Notes under the pieces: model-generated
The model's database searches: none
Told to the model about the DNA's origin: nothing
What the model saw: the letters and a program-made list of their open reading frames with translations, nothing else
In this document: positions 1 through 9,668 of the stretch, piece after piece
Numbering within the stretch: position 1 is the stretch's first letter
Layout: the number at the start of each line of letters is the position of its first letter
Made by a program: the position numbers and the translations under genes
From: Anaeromicropila herbilytica
GTDB lineage: Bacteria > Bacillota > Clostridia > Lachnospirales > Lachnospiraceae
Assembly (NCBI RefSeq): GCF_016591975.1
Contig: NZ_AP024169.1
Span: forward strand, 334,001-398,000
Length of the DNA: 64,000 nt
Reading direction: 5' to 3'

Positions 1-1
1 T

Positions 2-1000
2 GAAGGTGGACCAAATAACTCTGGTGGATCACATCTTGGTAAAATAACTGTTCGTAGAGCGGTTGAGAAATCAATCAATACCATCGCATGGCAATTATTT
101 GGAGAGTTAACACCAAAAGTTGGTCTAGAGTATCTATATCAGATGAACTTCGCTAGAATCTCATCCAAAGACCTTGGTTTGGCGTCTTCCCTAGGTGGAT
201 TAACCAATGGTGTAAATACGGTAGAGATGGCATCTGGTTACGCGACTCTAGAGAATGATGGTATATATCGTGAACCAACTTGTATCGTTAAGATATTAGA
301 CTCTGACGGTAATGAGATTGTAAGAAATACTTCTGATGAGAAGAAAATCTATGATGTGAATGCAGCTAGAATGATGACAAACGTATTACAAGGTGTTGTT
401 ACAGAAGGAACTGCAAGAGGACTTAAGATACCTAATATGCCAACTGCAGCTAAGACGGGTACAACGAATCAAAGTAAAGATGGTTGGTTTGTAGGATATA
501 CACCATACTATACAACTAGTGTATGGGTAGGTTATGATATGCCGAAGACTTTAGACAATCTATTTGGTGCTACTTATCCAGGACAAATATGGTATCAGTT
601 TATGAAGCAAATTAATGAAGGATTAGAAGCAAGAGAATTTCCGACTTATGATGGTGCAGGTAAAGAAGTAGAACCAACAGCAACTCCAGAAGCCACAGTT
701 GATCCAGGTACCTTGAATGAAGTGCCTGCAGACGCAACAGATAGTCCGGATGCAGGAGCGGATGGCAGTGATGTTTCTACAGAGGCACCTATGGATAACG
801 GAGGCGATAATAATTCAGGTGATGATAATACAGTGACTCCTACTGAAGCTCCAGTAGAGACAGCTACCCCAGACGATAGCTCGAATAATACTGTAACTCC
901 AAGTCCAGATGATTCTACAAATGGAGATCAAACAACATCACCAGATGGTACTAGTACACAGGATGGTCAAACGGTGAATCCAGAAACAACAGCTCCATAA
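2..1000 (+). CDS. Class A penicillin-binding protein, C-terminal transpeptidase part (5'-truncated by window)
   Basis: Cross-links peptidoglycan outside the membrane. The open frame runs in from base 2 with no start, so only the last 332 residues are visible. The SxN motif (SIN) is near fragment residue 24 and the KTGT motif is at bases 452-463, followed by the usual GWFVGYTPYYTTSVWVGYD-type segment; these two motifs identify the transpeptidase domain. The serine SxxK motif and any glycosyltransferase domain lie upstream of the window. The last ~115 residues are a Thr/Pro/Asp/Ser-rich low-complexity tail typical of Gram-positive PBP1a-type proteins and probably sit in the wall. A strong terminator follows. 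Family is certain; PBP1a rather than another class A member is inferred. Confidence 0.9.
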   Translation, partial: EGGPNNSGGSHLGKITVRRAVEKSINTIAWQLFGELTPKVGLEYLYQMNFARISSKDLGLASSLGGLTNGVNTVEMASGYATLENDGIYREPTCIVKILDSDGNEIVRNTSDEKKIYDVNAARMMTNVLQGVVTEGTARGLKIPNMPTAAKTGTTNQSKDGWFVGYTPYYTTSVWVGYDMPKTLDNLFGATYPGQIWYQFMKQINEGLEAREFPTYDGAGKEVEPTATPEATVDPGTLNEVPADATDSPDAGADGSDVSTEAPMDNGGDNNSGDDNTVTPTEAPVETATPDDSSNNTVTPSPDDSTNGDQTTSPDGTSTQDGQTVNPETTAP

Positions 1001-1033
1001 GCCAACTTACGCTTTATATGGTTTAGTATAATA

Positions 1034-1069
1034 AAAAGAGGTTTGCTCACCAAGGAGCAAACCTCTTTT
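1034..1069. terminator. Bidirectional intrinsic terminator between PBP gene and prs
   Basis: A perfect 15-bp stem (AAAAGAGGTTTGCTC with its complement) with a 6-nt loop and A/T tracts on both sides. It lies between two convergent genes and can end both transcripts. Confidence 0.9.
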
Positions 1070-1109
1070 CTATATTAAGACGACAATAAAATAACTATTT
1101 TAACTATTG

Positions 1110-2279
1110 TTAGATTTTATATTTATTTAATAAATTTTGAATACGTTCTGTAGGATTTAATAATTCGCTAATAGAACCATCATGATTTAGGGTATCAATT
1201 AAGAGAGCAATGTATTTACTCATATTAACATTGATATAATAAGGTTTTGTTAATAACTCTTCTGGTTGATATACAAGATTGGTAGTTAATACATAATCAA
1301 TAAGACCTTTTTCATATGCTTCATCAAACTTGTCAAAACCATTCGTAAATAAGCCAAATGTACATGCTACGAAGATACGGCCAGCTTTTCTTCTCTTTAA
1401 TTCTGTTGCAACATCGATCATACTTTCTCCTGAGGATATCATATCATCAATGATAAGCATGTCTTTTCCTTCGATATCAGTACCTAAGAATTCATGGGCT
1501 ACGATAGGATTTCTACCATCAACGATTGTAGTGTAATCACGACGTTTATAGAACATACCCATTTCAAGTCCTAGTACATTTGCATAGTAAACAGCACGGC
1601 TCATTCCACCTTCATCAGGACTAATTACCATCATGTGGTCAGAATCAATGGTAAGATCCTTTACATTCTTAAGTAAGGCTTTTATAAATTGGTATGTTGG
1701 TTGAACAGTTTCAAAACTGTTTAATGGAATTGCATTTTGAACTCTTGGATCATGTGCATCAAAAGTAAGAATACTTTCAACACCCATTTTAGTAAGTTCT
1801 TGAAGTGCTAGTGCACAATCAAGAGATTCTCTTGAACTACGTTTATGTTGTCTACTTTCATATAAGAAAGGCATGATAACTGTAATTCTTCTTGCTTTAC
1901 CACCTACAGCAGCGATTACTCTCTTTAGATCTTGGTAATGATCATCTGGTGACATATGGTTTTTGTGTCCGCATACAGAATAAGTTAAACTATAGTTACA
2001 TACATCTACTAAAAGATAAAGGTCAAAGCCACGAACAGATTGCTTGATAAGGCCTTTTGCTTCACCAGTTCCAAAACGTGGGCAAACGGCATCCACCAGG
2101 TAAGAATCTTTTTGGTATCCAGCAAAAGCAATGGTTTCATTACTTGAACTATCACGGTCGTTTCTCCATTCAACAATGTAATCGTTTACCTTGCTTCCTA
2201 AGTCTTTACTACTTTCTAGGGCTATAATACCTAAGTTTCCTACAGGAATGGTGTTTAATAGTTTTTCTTCTTGTGGCAT
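1110..2279 (-). CDS. prs: Ribose-phosphate pyrophosphokinase (PRPP synthetase), long form
   Basis: Makes PRPP from ribose 5-phosphate and ATP for nucleotide, His, Trp and NAD synthesis. The PRPP-binding loop is clear (LIIDDMISSGESM, residues ~275-287), as is a ribose-phosphate-loop-like segment VISPDEGGMSRA (~218-229). The ATP-site region FLYESRQHKRSSRES (~138-152) corresponds to the RQDRK-type segment of classical enzymes but is altered. At 389 aa it is longer than the ~315-aa B. subtilis Prs and belongs to the extended variant common in Lachnospiraceae. A GGAGG site sits 10 nt before the ATG. It is a single gene, convergent with the PBP gene. Confidence 0.88.
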   Translation of the reverse strand: MPQEEKLLNTIPVGNLGIIALESSKDLGSKVNDYIVEWRNDRDSSSNETIAFAGYQKDSYLVDAVCPRFGTGEAKGLIKQSVRGFDLYLLVDVCNYSLTYSVCGHKNHMSPDDHYQDLKRVIAAVGGKARRITVIMPFLYESRQHKRSSRESLDCALALQELTKMGVESILTFDAHDPRVQNAIPLNSFETVQPTYQFIKALLKNVKDLTIDSDHMMVISPDEGGMSRAVYYANVLGLEMGMFYKRRDYTTIVDGRNPIVAHEFLGTDIEGKDMLIIDDMISSGESMIDVATELKRRKAGRIFVACTFGLFTNGFDKFDEAYEKGLIDYVLTTNLVYQPEELLTKPYYINVNMSKYIALLIDTLNHDGSISELLNPTERIQNLLNKYKI

Positions 2280-2490
2280 GTTTTACGTCCTCCATAAATA
2301 TTGACAAGTAAGTGAGCTAAATTTTAAAAAGTTACACGAAGCCTACTTAAGTTCCATAAGTGATATTCTTAAACAGATAAATTTCTTAGATTTTAAGACG
2401 ATTTTTGATGGAATTAAGTATTTAATGTCCACTAAAATTTATACCATTATGTAAATAGTAAGTCAAGGCTTAAATAAAAACTTGATTAAT

Positions 2491-3477
2491 TTATAACAAA
2501 GCTTTCTTGAATCGGATATCATCACCAACTAATTTAAGAATCATATAGTCACTTAATAATCTTGAATAGATACGTTCACTATAGTTTGCACTAAGATAAT
2601 CAAGTGCAAAATTGGTTGATATAATTGTAGATTTATTTCTGAAATGACGTTCATTAATTAGAAGATATAATCTGGAGTTTACGAAAGCGTTCGTAAGTTC
2701 TGTACCAAGATCATCAATTACCAGGAGATCACAATCTAAAATATAATCTAATTGGTTTTCAAATTCACTCACGTCATTTGACTTAAACGTATCTTTGGCT
2801 AATAAATCAAATAATTGAAAAGCAGTTAAATAAATAACCGTATGAGAGGTATCAAGTAAACTTTTCGCAATACAATTAATTAAAAAAGTTTTACCTAAAC
2901 CAGTATTTCCATAAAGTAGAATATTAGTATACGTTTTATCAAAATTTTTAATAAAAGATTTACACTGTTCTACTACTTTAATAGCATTATCATAAGGGGT
3001 CAACTTAGTGCTTGCATCAACATAATCCCTAGAATAATAATTGTATTGAAAAGTATCAAAATTCTCATCTTTGATTATATTTTTAACATTTGATTGCGAA
3101 TAAATGATATCAACCATTGCTTGTTTAAAACAATGGCATTTTTCTCCATCTATATAACCAGTATCTTTGCAATCCATACATACATATCTTGGCGTTAAAT
3201 AGTCTCTTTGATATCCATTTTCAATAAGAAGTTCTACCTTTTTCATTGACAAATCAAGTAAGGTTTCTTTTAATGATTCAACGGATGAATCACTACCTGA
3301 TAGCAAAAGTTTTGCCTGGTTAACTGAATTTGATACAATCGCTTGATCTATTTCTGCTAATTCAGGAATCTTTTCATATACTTCTTTAGTTCGGATGTCA
3401 AGATCATGTCTTGCTTTTAGTTGCCTGCTATCATATTCACGGAGTATTTTATTATATTGAGCATTTTTAAGCATCAT
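2491..3477 (-). CDS. DnaC/DnaI-type helicase-loader AAA+ ATPase
   Basis: Probably loads the replicative helicase at the origin or at restart sites, working with the DnaD-like protein encoded just upstream. Walker A is GNTGLGKT (residues 190-197) and Walker B LLVIDDLGTE (~254-263). Before the ATPase domain is a four-cysteine zinc-binding segment (Cys 100, 103, 114, 116), as in DnaI-like loaders. The ~95-residue N-terminus is mostly charged helix and would be the helicase-binding part. It follows the dnaD-like gene by ~90 bp on the same strand, an operon typical of clostridia. An IstB transposition helper is excluded by the zinc segment and the absence of a transposase. Confidence 0.88.
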   Translation of the reverse strand: MMLKNAQYNKILREYDSRQLKARHDLDIRTKEVYEKIPELAEIDQAIVSNSVNQAKLLLSGSDSSVESLKETLLDLSMKKVELLIENGYQRDYLTPRYVCMDCKDTGYIDGEKCHCFKQAMVDIIYSQSNVKNIIKDENFDTFQYNYYSRDYVDASTKLTPYDNAIKVVEQCKSFIKNFDKTYTNILLYGNTGLGKTFLINCIAKSLLDTSHTVIYLTAFQLFDLLAKDTFKSNDVSEFENQLDYILDCDLLVIDDLGTELTNAFVNSRLYLLINERHFRNKSTIISTNFALDYLSANYSERIYSRLLSDYMILKLVGDDIRFKKALL

Positions 3478-3496
3478 TCTTTAAACCCATTGCATA

Positions 3497-3555
3497 TCGT
3501 AGGCTAGCCTGCGATACTGCCACAATAAAAAAGAGTGAAAGTATCCGTATGTGGC
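3497..3555 (-). other. Two inverted repeats between dnaD-like and dnaC-like genes
   Basis: An ATCG-AGG / CCT-CGAT palindrome (3497-3516) is followed by TGCCACA/TGTGGCA arms (3519-3555) in the short intercistronic spacer. They may form an RNA hairpin or operator. No function is assigned. Confidence 0.35.
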
Positions 3556-3568
3556 ATCCTTTCTTAAT

Positions 3569-4726
3569 TTAATTTGTTTCACTCTTAGAACTTCCTAGAT
3601 ACTTATTTAATAATTTTTCTTCCATAGAGGAATAATCTTCTTTGGAGTAGTTTCGTTGTGGAAATGCATTAAAACGATTGGATGTGTTCTTTATAGGTTT
3701 GGTTTGATTCGTCTGGTTTGAGGAAAATTGTTCTTTGGTTTTGGTGTTAGTCTTATTATGTTCATCATCTAACTTTTTAATGTCATTAATTTGTTTCACA
3801 CCTTTTTTAGCCCAATTTTCTAGTATTTTATCAGCATAATTAAAATCAGGTTTTCCGGTTCTTAATATAGTGCGATTACAAGCTTCAACAATAATTTCAA
3901 TTGATAAAGAATAAGTAGATATCCATTTGTTTATGTATTGCTTTTCAACAGCTCCAGGAGCTCTATTTAGACCAAAAGCTTTATTTACCGAATTATAATT
4001 GTTGTTATACATTACGGTACTATTCTCAGCTTTTTCAACAGTGTCAATTCCTTCCTCAGCCCATGATAACGCAACTGCTTCAATATAAGAAGCATTCTTT
4101 TTATTTTTAGATACGCAATATTCATAGAGATATAAGATTAATTCACGTGAGAAGCCTAAACTCTCATATAAATATAATATTAATTGAATATCGGTAGGCT
4201 TAAGTAGACGTTCTAAGTATATCTCAATGATATTAAGTAACCACTTAATTTCATCCGTATTCGTAAGTGCTTCAATCTGTGCGTCCGTATATGTAGGCTT
4301 ATCTAATACCTTTGAGTTCTCCTTAAGTTGCGGTTCATAACTTGTCGGAGTAGGGGTAGAAAAAGATTTCAACTCAGTAGAAGAAGCAGCATACTCAGTA
4401 TTCGGTGAAGTTTTTACAGAATCGAGTGCATTAATGTCATTCAATACAATATTGGTAATTTCACCAGTAGAATTACAAGTAAGATCAATTAAAGAAAGTT
4501 CATTCCAATATTTTAATGCCCTCATAATATCTTTTTCTGTATCTTCTAAGTGGTCTGCTATCATGCTAATCGAGAGTTCTGTATCAATATTAGTTAGGCA
4601 ACGAAGTAAATAAAGATAAACTTTTACAAAAGAACCATTTGCTCTTGGCATAAAGTAATCGATAAACTTATTGGAGACCACAGTGATGTCATTTGATTGT
4701 TTCGTATACAAAGTTATCTTGCTCAT
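3569..4726 (-). CDS. DnaD-like replication initiation/restart protein with two DnaD C-terminal repeats
   Basis: A DNA-remodelling protein for replication initiation or restart. An N-terminal winged-helix part (~1-110, with SISMIADHLEDTEKDIMRAL) is followed by a linker and two DnaB_2/DnaD-C type helical repeats (about 165-235 and 260-325), the second ending in the family hallmark YADKILENWAKKGV. The start at 4726 is chosen because a GGAGG lies 7 nt before it; an ATG 12 nt upstream would have its own start inside that site. The gene is followed by the helicase-loader gene, and DnaA boxes lie upstream, which fits a replication role. Confidence 0.87.
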   Translation of the reverse strand: MSKITLYTKQSNDITVVSNKFIDYFMPRANGSFVKVYLYLLRCLTNIDTELSISMIADHLEDTEKDIMRALKYWNELSLIDLTCNSTGEITNIVLNDINALDSVKTSPNTEYAASSTELKSFSTPTPTSYEPQLKENSKVLDKPTYTDAQIEALTNTDEIKWLLNIIEIYLERLLKPTDIQLILYLYESLGFSRELILYLYEYCVSKNKKNASYIEAVALSWAEEGIDTVEKAENSTVMYNNNYNSVNKAFGLNRAPGAVEKQYINKWISTYSLSIEIIVEACNRTILRTGKPDFNYADKILENWAKKGVKQINDIKKLDDEHNKTNTKTKEQFSSNQTNQTKPIKNTSNRFNAFPQRNYSKEDYSSMEEKLLNKYLGSSKSETN

Positions 4727-4822
4727 TTTATCCTCCATACCTACGACTTTCTCGTAGATGAATATATCACATGTGAAATAGAGTTATACTCACATAGTTA
4801 CAATTCTATATTTTTGCAAATG

Positions 4823-4852
4823 AAAATAGAAGTTTTTCAAAACTTCTATTTT
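4823..4852 (-). terminator. Terminator downstream of murC / upstream of dnaD-like gene
   Basis: A perfect 14-bp stem (AAAATAGAAGTTTT with its complement) with T-runs inside the arms. On the minus strand it would end transcription coming from murC before the dnaD-like gene, which then needs its own promoter. Confidence 0.7.
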
Positions 4853-5020
4853 AACATAAGAACTTTTATTAACCGTATGACATTAAATATGACAAACGGT
4901 GTTATTTTTACAACTTAAAAATCTATTTTTTATTAGGTATTTCACATTATATCATAAACAGTTTCTGAAGGAAATAGGCTATTTACTAGGAAGTTTGTCC
5001 ACGAACTGACAATAAATATA

Positions 5021-5206
5021 TGTGGATAATGTGGATAAAATGGTTGAAAACTATTTGTAATAATATGTAAAATTATAATAGAATAGTATGATTTAGCAAA
5101 TATTATGAATTAATTAGTGAAGAATGTTGATAAGATTATGTTAACTAAAAAATCCACAACCTTGTTCACAAGAAAATGTTGATAAGGTTGTGGATAATGT
5201 GGATAA
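5021..5206. promoter_or_regulatory. DnaA-box cluster (candidate oriC or DnaA-controlled region)
   Basis: Four exact TGTGGATAA boxes occur as two tandem pairs (5021-5029, 5030-5038, 5189-5197, 5198-5206), and TGTTGATAA near-boxes lie at 5125 and 5177. The ~150 bp between the pairs are very AT-rich and could serve as an unwinding element. The cluster fills the murC/dnaD-like intergenic gap and touches the murC stop codon. It is either an origin, a secondary DnaA-binding region, or DnaA control of the dnaD-dnaC operon. The box count is direct observation; the role is inference. Confidence 0.7.
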
Positions 5207-6589
5207 CTAATTGCCTAAGAGTGATTCTCCAATGCTTACAACATCTCCAGCACCCATAGTTATCAACAAATCACCGTTATTACAATTTAAAAGTAAAAAG
5301 TTCTCAATTTCGTCGAAGGAAGGAAAATAGTAACAGTCTTTACCCATATTCTTCAATTCATTTAATAAATCGACAGATGAAATATCTCCAGGATCAGCTT
5401 CTCTTGCTGCATAGATATCAGCTAAAACAATTTTGTCTGCATGAGCAAGAGCTTTTGCAAAATCTTTAAGAAATGCTTTGGTTCTAGTATAAGTGTGAGG
5501 TTGGAATACACACCAGATTGATTCATGAGGATATTTCTTAGCAGCTTGTAGTGTAACTTCAATCTCAGTTGGATGATGTGCATAATCATCAATTACTGTT
5601 ACACCACCAATGCTACCTTTATATTCAAAACGTCTATTGGTACCCCCAAAGCTAGTAAGTCCTTTCTTGATTGCTTCGAAAGGAACACAAAGCGAGTTTG
5701 ATAAAGCAATTGCTGAAAGAGAATTAGAAATGTTATGAAGACCTACAACGTTAAGAGTAATGTGTTCTGTTATCTTTCCATCAATTATTAAGTCATAGTG
5801 TCCGTGACCCATCTCATCATATTCAATGTTCGTAGCGGAGTAATTATATTCTTTATCGCCAATACCATAAGTTATGATATTACAATCTAGACTTTCTGTA
5901 AAATAAGAGACATCATCAATATCACCGTTGATAATTAGGGTTCCATCTTTAGGTAGCTTCTTTGCAAATTCTAAGAAGGAATGACGAATATCATTAATAT
6001 CTTTAAAGAAATCTAAATGGTCTTCTTCAACATTTAAAATAATACTAACCTTTGGGTTGAACTTAAGAAAGCTATTAGTATATTCGCAAGCTTCAGTTAT
6101 CAGATGTTCGGAGTGACCAATTCGGATATTTCCATCGATAGCTTTTAGTATTCCCCCTACAGATATGGTTGGATCAAGTCCGGCTTCTAGAAAGATATGA
6201 GAAACCATTGAAGTTGTTGTAGTTTTTCCATGTGTTCCAGAGATAGCAATTGAATTTTGATAATTAGTCATAACCTGACCTACTAACTCGGCACGGTCCA
6301 TCATAGGGATATTTTTTGATATTGCAGCTACATATTCTGGATTATCTTTATGAATTGCTGCGGTGTATACAACTAAATCAATATTATTAGTAATATTATT
6401 GGCACTTTGTCCATATAATATAGTAATGCCTATTGACTCTAAATGTTTCGTAATTTTGCTTTCTTTGGAATCAGATCCACTTATGGTAAAACCAGCAGTA
6501 TGTAATAATTCAGCAAATCCACTCATGCTGATGCCACCAATTCCTATAAAGTGTATATTAATTGGGTTCTTAAAATCAATTTTGTACAT
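5207..6589 (-). CDS. murC: UDP-N-acetylmuramate--L-alanine ligase
   Basis: Adds L-alanine to UDP-MurNAc, the first step of the peptidoglycan stem peptide, in the cytoplasm. It has the N-terminal nucleotide-sugar-binding glycine motif IGIGGISMSG (~15-24), the Mur ligase ATP loop SGTHGKTTTT (117-126), a central EACEY segment and the C-terminal NRRFEYKG / DDYAHHPTEI segments characteristic of MurC. At 460 aa it has the usual full length. It is monocistronic here, with a terminator ~350 bp downstream and the DnaA-box cluster starting at its stop codon. Confidence 0.95.
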   Translation of the reverse strand: MYKIDFKNPINIHFIGIGGISMSGFAELLHTAGFTISGSDSKESKITKHLESIGITILYGQSANNITNNIDLVVYTAAIHKDNPEYVAAISKNIPMMDRAELVGQVMTNYQNSIAISGTHGKTTTTSMVSHIFLEAGLDPTISVGGILKAIDGNIRIGHSEHLITEACEYTNSFLKFNPKVSIILNVEEDHLDFFKDINDIRHSFLEFAKKLPKDGTLIINGDIDDVSYFTESLDCNIITYGIGDKEYNYSATNIEYDEMGHGHYDLIIDGKITEHITLNVVGLHNISNSLSAIALSNSLCVPFEAIKKGLTSFGGTNRRFEYKGSIGGVTVIDDYAHHPTEIEVTLQAAKKYPHESIWCVFQPHTYTRTKAFLKDFAKALAHADKIVLADIYAAREADPGDISSVDLLNELKNMGKDCYYFPSFDEIENFLLLNCNNGDLLITMGAGDVVSIGESLLGN

Positions 6590-6939
6590 GAAGATTACAC
6601 ATCCTATTCTAAAATTTATATATTATGGAAATTTATATGAAATTCTCATAAGTAAGTATACTGTTATTATAACCATTTATGAAAGAAATATAAATAGTAT
6701 TTACAAAATATTTTACGAATATGTAAATAATAGAAAATTAGCGATGAAAGTGTAAAAATTTAATGTGTAATAATTATAGGGATATTCAAACAAATTCTAC
6801 AAAAAAGAAATATTTTACTTTCTATTGTATGTAATTTGTCGGAGGAAATTCCAAAATTTTTAAATATTTGGTAAAATTTATTCACATTTATTGGTAAATA
6901 TGGTATAATGTATTTTATCAAACTACAAGAGGTGATTAC
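6590..6939 (+). promoter_or_regulatory. murC-glgC divergent intergenic region with sigma-A promoter for glgC
   Basis: This 350-bp AT-rich gap separates divergent genes. A good vegetative promoter precedes glgC: TTCACA (6881-6886), a 17-bp spacer and TATAAT (6904-6909), with the start codon ~30 bp downstream. I see no clear riboswitch or operator in the rest. Confidence 0.7.
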
Positions 6940-8214
6940 GTGATCAAAAAAGAAATGATTGCTATGCTACTTGCTGGTGGACAAGGTTCAAGATTAGGAG
7001 TTTTAACTTCTAAAGTTGCCAAACCCGCAGTTGCGTTTGGAGGAAAATATAGAATTATTGATTTTCCACTAAGTAATTGTATTAACTCTGGAATTGATAC
7101 GGTTGGAGTTCTAACACAGTATCAACCGTTAAGGCTAAATACTCATATCGGTATTGGTATACCATGGGATTTGGACCGTAATATTGGTGGTGTTTCTATC
7201 TTACCACCATATGAAAAATGTAAGACAAGCGAGTGGTATACAGGTACCGCGAATGCTATTTATCAGAACTTGGAGTTCATGGAATATTATAATCCTGATT
7301 ATATTCTTATATTAAGTGGTGACCATATCTATAAGATGGATTATGAGTCTATGCTTGATTTCCATAAGATGAACCAAGCAGATGTTACAATAGCAACAAT
7401 ACCAGTTCCATTAGAAGAAGCAAGCAGGTTCGGTATTGTTATTACAGATGAAAATAAAAAGATAATAGACTTTGAAGAAAAACCGGAGAAGCCAAGAAGT
7501 AATCTTGCTTCTATGGGAATATACATATTTAATTTTGACGTACTACGCCAAGCTTTAATTCACTTAGCCGATGTAAAAGGATGCGACTTTGGAAAACATA
7601 TCATTCCATACTGTCATGAGAATCAGAAGCGTATATTTGCTTACGAGTACAATGGCTATTGGAAGGATGTTGGTACATTAGGATCATATTGGGAAGCCAA
7701 TATGGAACTTATTGATATTGTACCAGAGTTTAATCTATACGAAGAATTCTGGAAGATATATACCAAGAATGTTACCGTACCTCCACAATATATTTCTGAG
7801 CATGCGAGAATCCATAAGGCGATTATTGGAGAAGGTTCAGAAGTGTATGGTGAGGTGTATAACTCTGTTATTGGATCAGGGGTATATATAGGAGAAGGAG
7901 CCGTAGTTAGAGACTCTATCATAATGGAGATGGTATCCATTGGCGAGAACTCAGAGATAAATAAAGCTATCATAGCCGAAAATGCTCATATTGGTGAAAA
8001 TGTCAAGATAGGAATTGGTGAAGAGAAGGAAAATAGAATGGATCCAAAGATCTATTCTTTTGGACTAGTTACAATTGGAGAAAATACCAATATACCACCG
8101 AATGTTGAAATAGGTAAGAATACTGCAATATCTGGAATTACCGATGTAGAAGATTATAACGATGGAATATTAGAAAGTGGTGAGACATTAATTAAGGTGG
8201 GTGAAACAATATGA
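6940..8214 (+). CDS. glgC: Glucose-1-phosphate adenylyltransferase, catalytic subunit
   Basis: Makes ADP-glucose from glucose 1-phosphate and ATP, the committed step of glycogen synthesis. The N-terminal nucleotidyltransferase part has the pyrophosphorylase signature LLAGGQGSRLGVLT (~11-24), the substrate segments GTANAIYQNL and SGDHIYKMDY, and FEEKPEKPRSNLASMGIYIF-type sugar-phosphate residues. A left-handed beta-helix of hexapeptide repeats fills residues ~290-410. The start is a GTG at 6940 with AGAGGTG before it; an internal ATG at residue 6 has no better site. Its stop overlaps the glgD start (ATGA), so the two subunits are translationally coupled. Confidence 0.94.
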   Translation: MIKKEMIAMLLAGGQGSRLGVLTSKVAKPAVAFGGKYRIIDFPLSNCINSGIDTVGVLTQYQPLRLNTHIGIGIPWDLDRNIGGVSILPPYEKCKTSEWYTGTANAIYQNLEFMEYYNPDYILILSGDHIYKMDYESMLDFHKMNQADVTIATIPVPLEEASRFGIVITDENKKIIDFEEKPEKPRSNLASMGIYIFNFDVLRQALIHLADVKGCDFGKHIIPYCHENQKRIFAYEYNGYWKDVGTLGSYWEANMELIDIVPEFNLYEEFWKIYTKNVTVPPQYISEHARIHKAIIGEGSEVYGEVYNSVIGSGVYIGEGAVVRDSIIMEMVSIGENSEINKAIIAENAHIGENVKIGIGEEKENRMDPKIYSFGLVTIGENTNIPPNVEIGKNTAISGITDVEDYNDGILESGETLIKVGETI

Positions 8215-9329
8215 GAGCGATTGGAATTATATTAGCAGGTGGAAAGAGTAACCACATGGGTGAATTATCTAATAAGAGAGCAATCGCAGCAATGCCAATG
8301 GCAGGTAGTTATCGCAGTATTGATTTTGTTCTGAGTAATATGTCCAATTCACACATTTCTAAAGTAGGAGTATTTATTCAATATAATGCAAAGACATTGA
8401 ATGAACATTTAAGTTCTTCGAAGTGGTGGGATTTCGGAAGAAAACAAGGTGGATTATATGTATTCACACCAACAATCACCGCAGATAATAGTTTTTGGTA
8501 TCGTGGTACAGCAGATGCTATTTATCAGAATCTAGATTTTCTAAAGAATAGTCACGAACCTTATGTAATCATCGCTTCTGGTGATGGTATTTATAAGCTT
8601 GATTATAACAAAGTTTTAGAATATCATATTGCAAAAAAAGCTGACATTACTGTTGTATGTAAGCAGTTAGAGATCGGTGAAGATGCAAAACGTTTTGGTG
8701 TTGTAAAAGAGAACCAGGACGGACGTATTATTGAATTTGAAGAAAAACCAGTAGTAACCGAGCATAATTTGGTTTCTGCAGGTATTTATGTAATCCGTAG
8801 AAGACAATTAATTGATTTAATAGAAAAGAGCGCATTAGAAGAAAGATATGATTTTGTAAAAGATATTCTAATTCGTTATAAAAATATTAAAAATATTTAT
8901 GCATATCAGTTAGAGTCTTATTGGAGCAATATAGCGACAACGAATTCCTATTTTAAAACAAATATGGATTTCCTAAAAAAAGATGTTAGAGAATTCTTTT
9001 TAAAGCAGTACCCGGACATATATTCCAAAGTAGATGACTTGCCTCCAGCAAAATATAACCTAGGATCTGTTGTGAAGAACAGTTTAGTTTCAAGTGGCTG
9101 TATTATTAATGGAGAAGTTACGGATTCCATTTTGTTTAAAAAAGTATATGTTGGTAATAATTGTGTTATTAAGAACTCGATCATATTAAATGACGTATAT
9201 ATTGGGGACAATTCTTATATTGAGAATTGTATTGTAGAAAGCCGAGACACAATCCGTGCCAATACCACTCATGTTGGGGAGGGCGAGGTAAAGATTGTTG
9301 TTGAGAAGAACGAAAGATACGTTCTTTGA
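8211..9329 (+). CDS. glgD: Glucose-1-phosphate adenylyltransferase, regulatory subunit
   Basis: The GlgD partner that modulates GlgC in Firmicute heterotetramers. It shares the fold, but the signature loop is degenerate (ILAGGKSNHMGELS in place of GGxGxRL) and SGDHIYK is SGDGIYK. This matches the low-activity GlgD family rather than a second GlgC. A C-terminal beta-helix (~270-360) is present. It overlaps glgC by 4 bp. No glycogen synthase or branching enzyme is next to it in this window. Confidence 0.93.
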   Translation: MRAIGIILAGGKSNHMGELSNKRAIAAMPMAGSYRSIDFVLSNMSNSHISKVGVFIQYNAKTLNEHLSSSKWWDFGRKQGGLYVFTPTITADNSFWYRGTADAIYQNLDFLKNSHEPYVIIASGDGIYKLDYNKVLEYHIAKKADITVVCKQLEIGEDAKRFGVVKENQDGRIIEFEEKPVVTEHNLVSAGIYVIRRRQLIDLIEKSALEERYDFVKDILIRYKNIKNIYAYQLESYWSNIATTNSYFKTNMDFLKKDVREFFLKQYPDIYSKVDDLPPAKYNLGSVVKNSLVSSGCIINGEVTDSILFKKVYVGNNCVIKNSIILNDVYIGDNSYIENCIVESRDTIRANTTHVGEGEVKIVVEKNERYVL

Positions 9330-9369
9330 TAAATTAAACTTTTTAAACTACTAAAGGGGGATTTACAAC

Positions 9370-9648
9370 ATGCAGATTACAGATGTGAGAGTCAGAAAAG
9401 TAAGCAAGGAAGGAAAGATGAAGGCAGTAGTATCAATTACCTTAGATAATGAATTTGTTGTTCATGATATTAAGGTGATTGAAGGTGAGAAGGGTCTGTT
9501 TATTGCTATGCCTAGCAGAAGAGCTGGGGATGGTGAATATCGAGATATTGCACATCCGATTAATTCCGATACGAGAGATAAGATTCAAAAAATTATTTTG
9601 GAAAAGTATGAAATTGCAGTATTTGAAAATGATTTAACAGAAGAATAA
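9370..9648 (+). CDS. spoVG: Septation/sporulation regulator SpoVG
   Basis: A small nucleic-acid-binding protein with roles in septation and spore cortex formation. At 92 aa it has the canonical start MQITDVRVRKV and the conserved VHDIKVIEG...LFIAMPSRR...DIAHPIN core. An AAAGGGGG ribosome-binding site lies 9-10 nt upstream. It begins 40 bp after glgD and may be cotranscribed. In B. subtilis spoVG also neighbours a sugar-nucleotide pyrophosphorylase gene and prs, so the grouping is partly conserved. Confidence 0.95.
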   Translation: MQITDVRVRKVSKEGKMKAVVSITLDNEFVVHDIKVIEGEKGLFIAMPSRRAGDGEYRDIAHPINSDTRDKIQKIILEKYEIAVFENDLTEE

Positions 9649-9668
9649 TAAGAGAAGGTTAAGAACAT

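Noticed and set aside
2491..3477. IstB-type IS21 transposition helper
   Set aside because: Zinc-binding cysteines, partner dnaD-like gene and no IstA gene point to a replication helicase loader.
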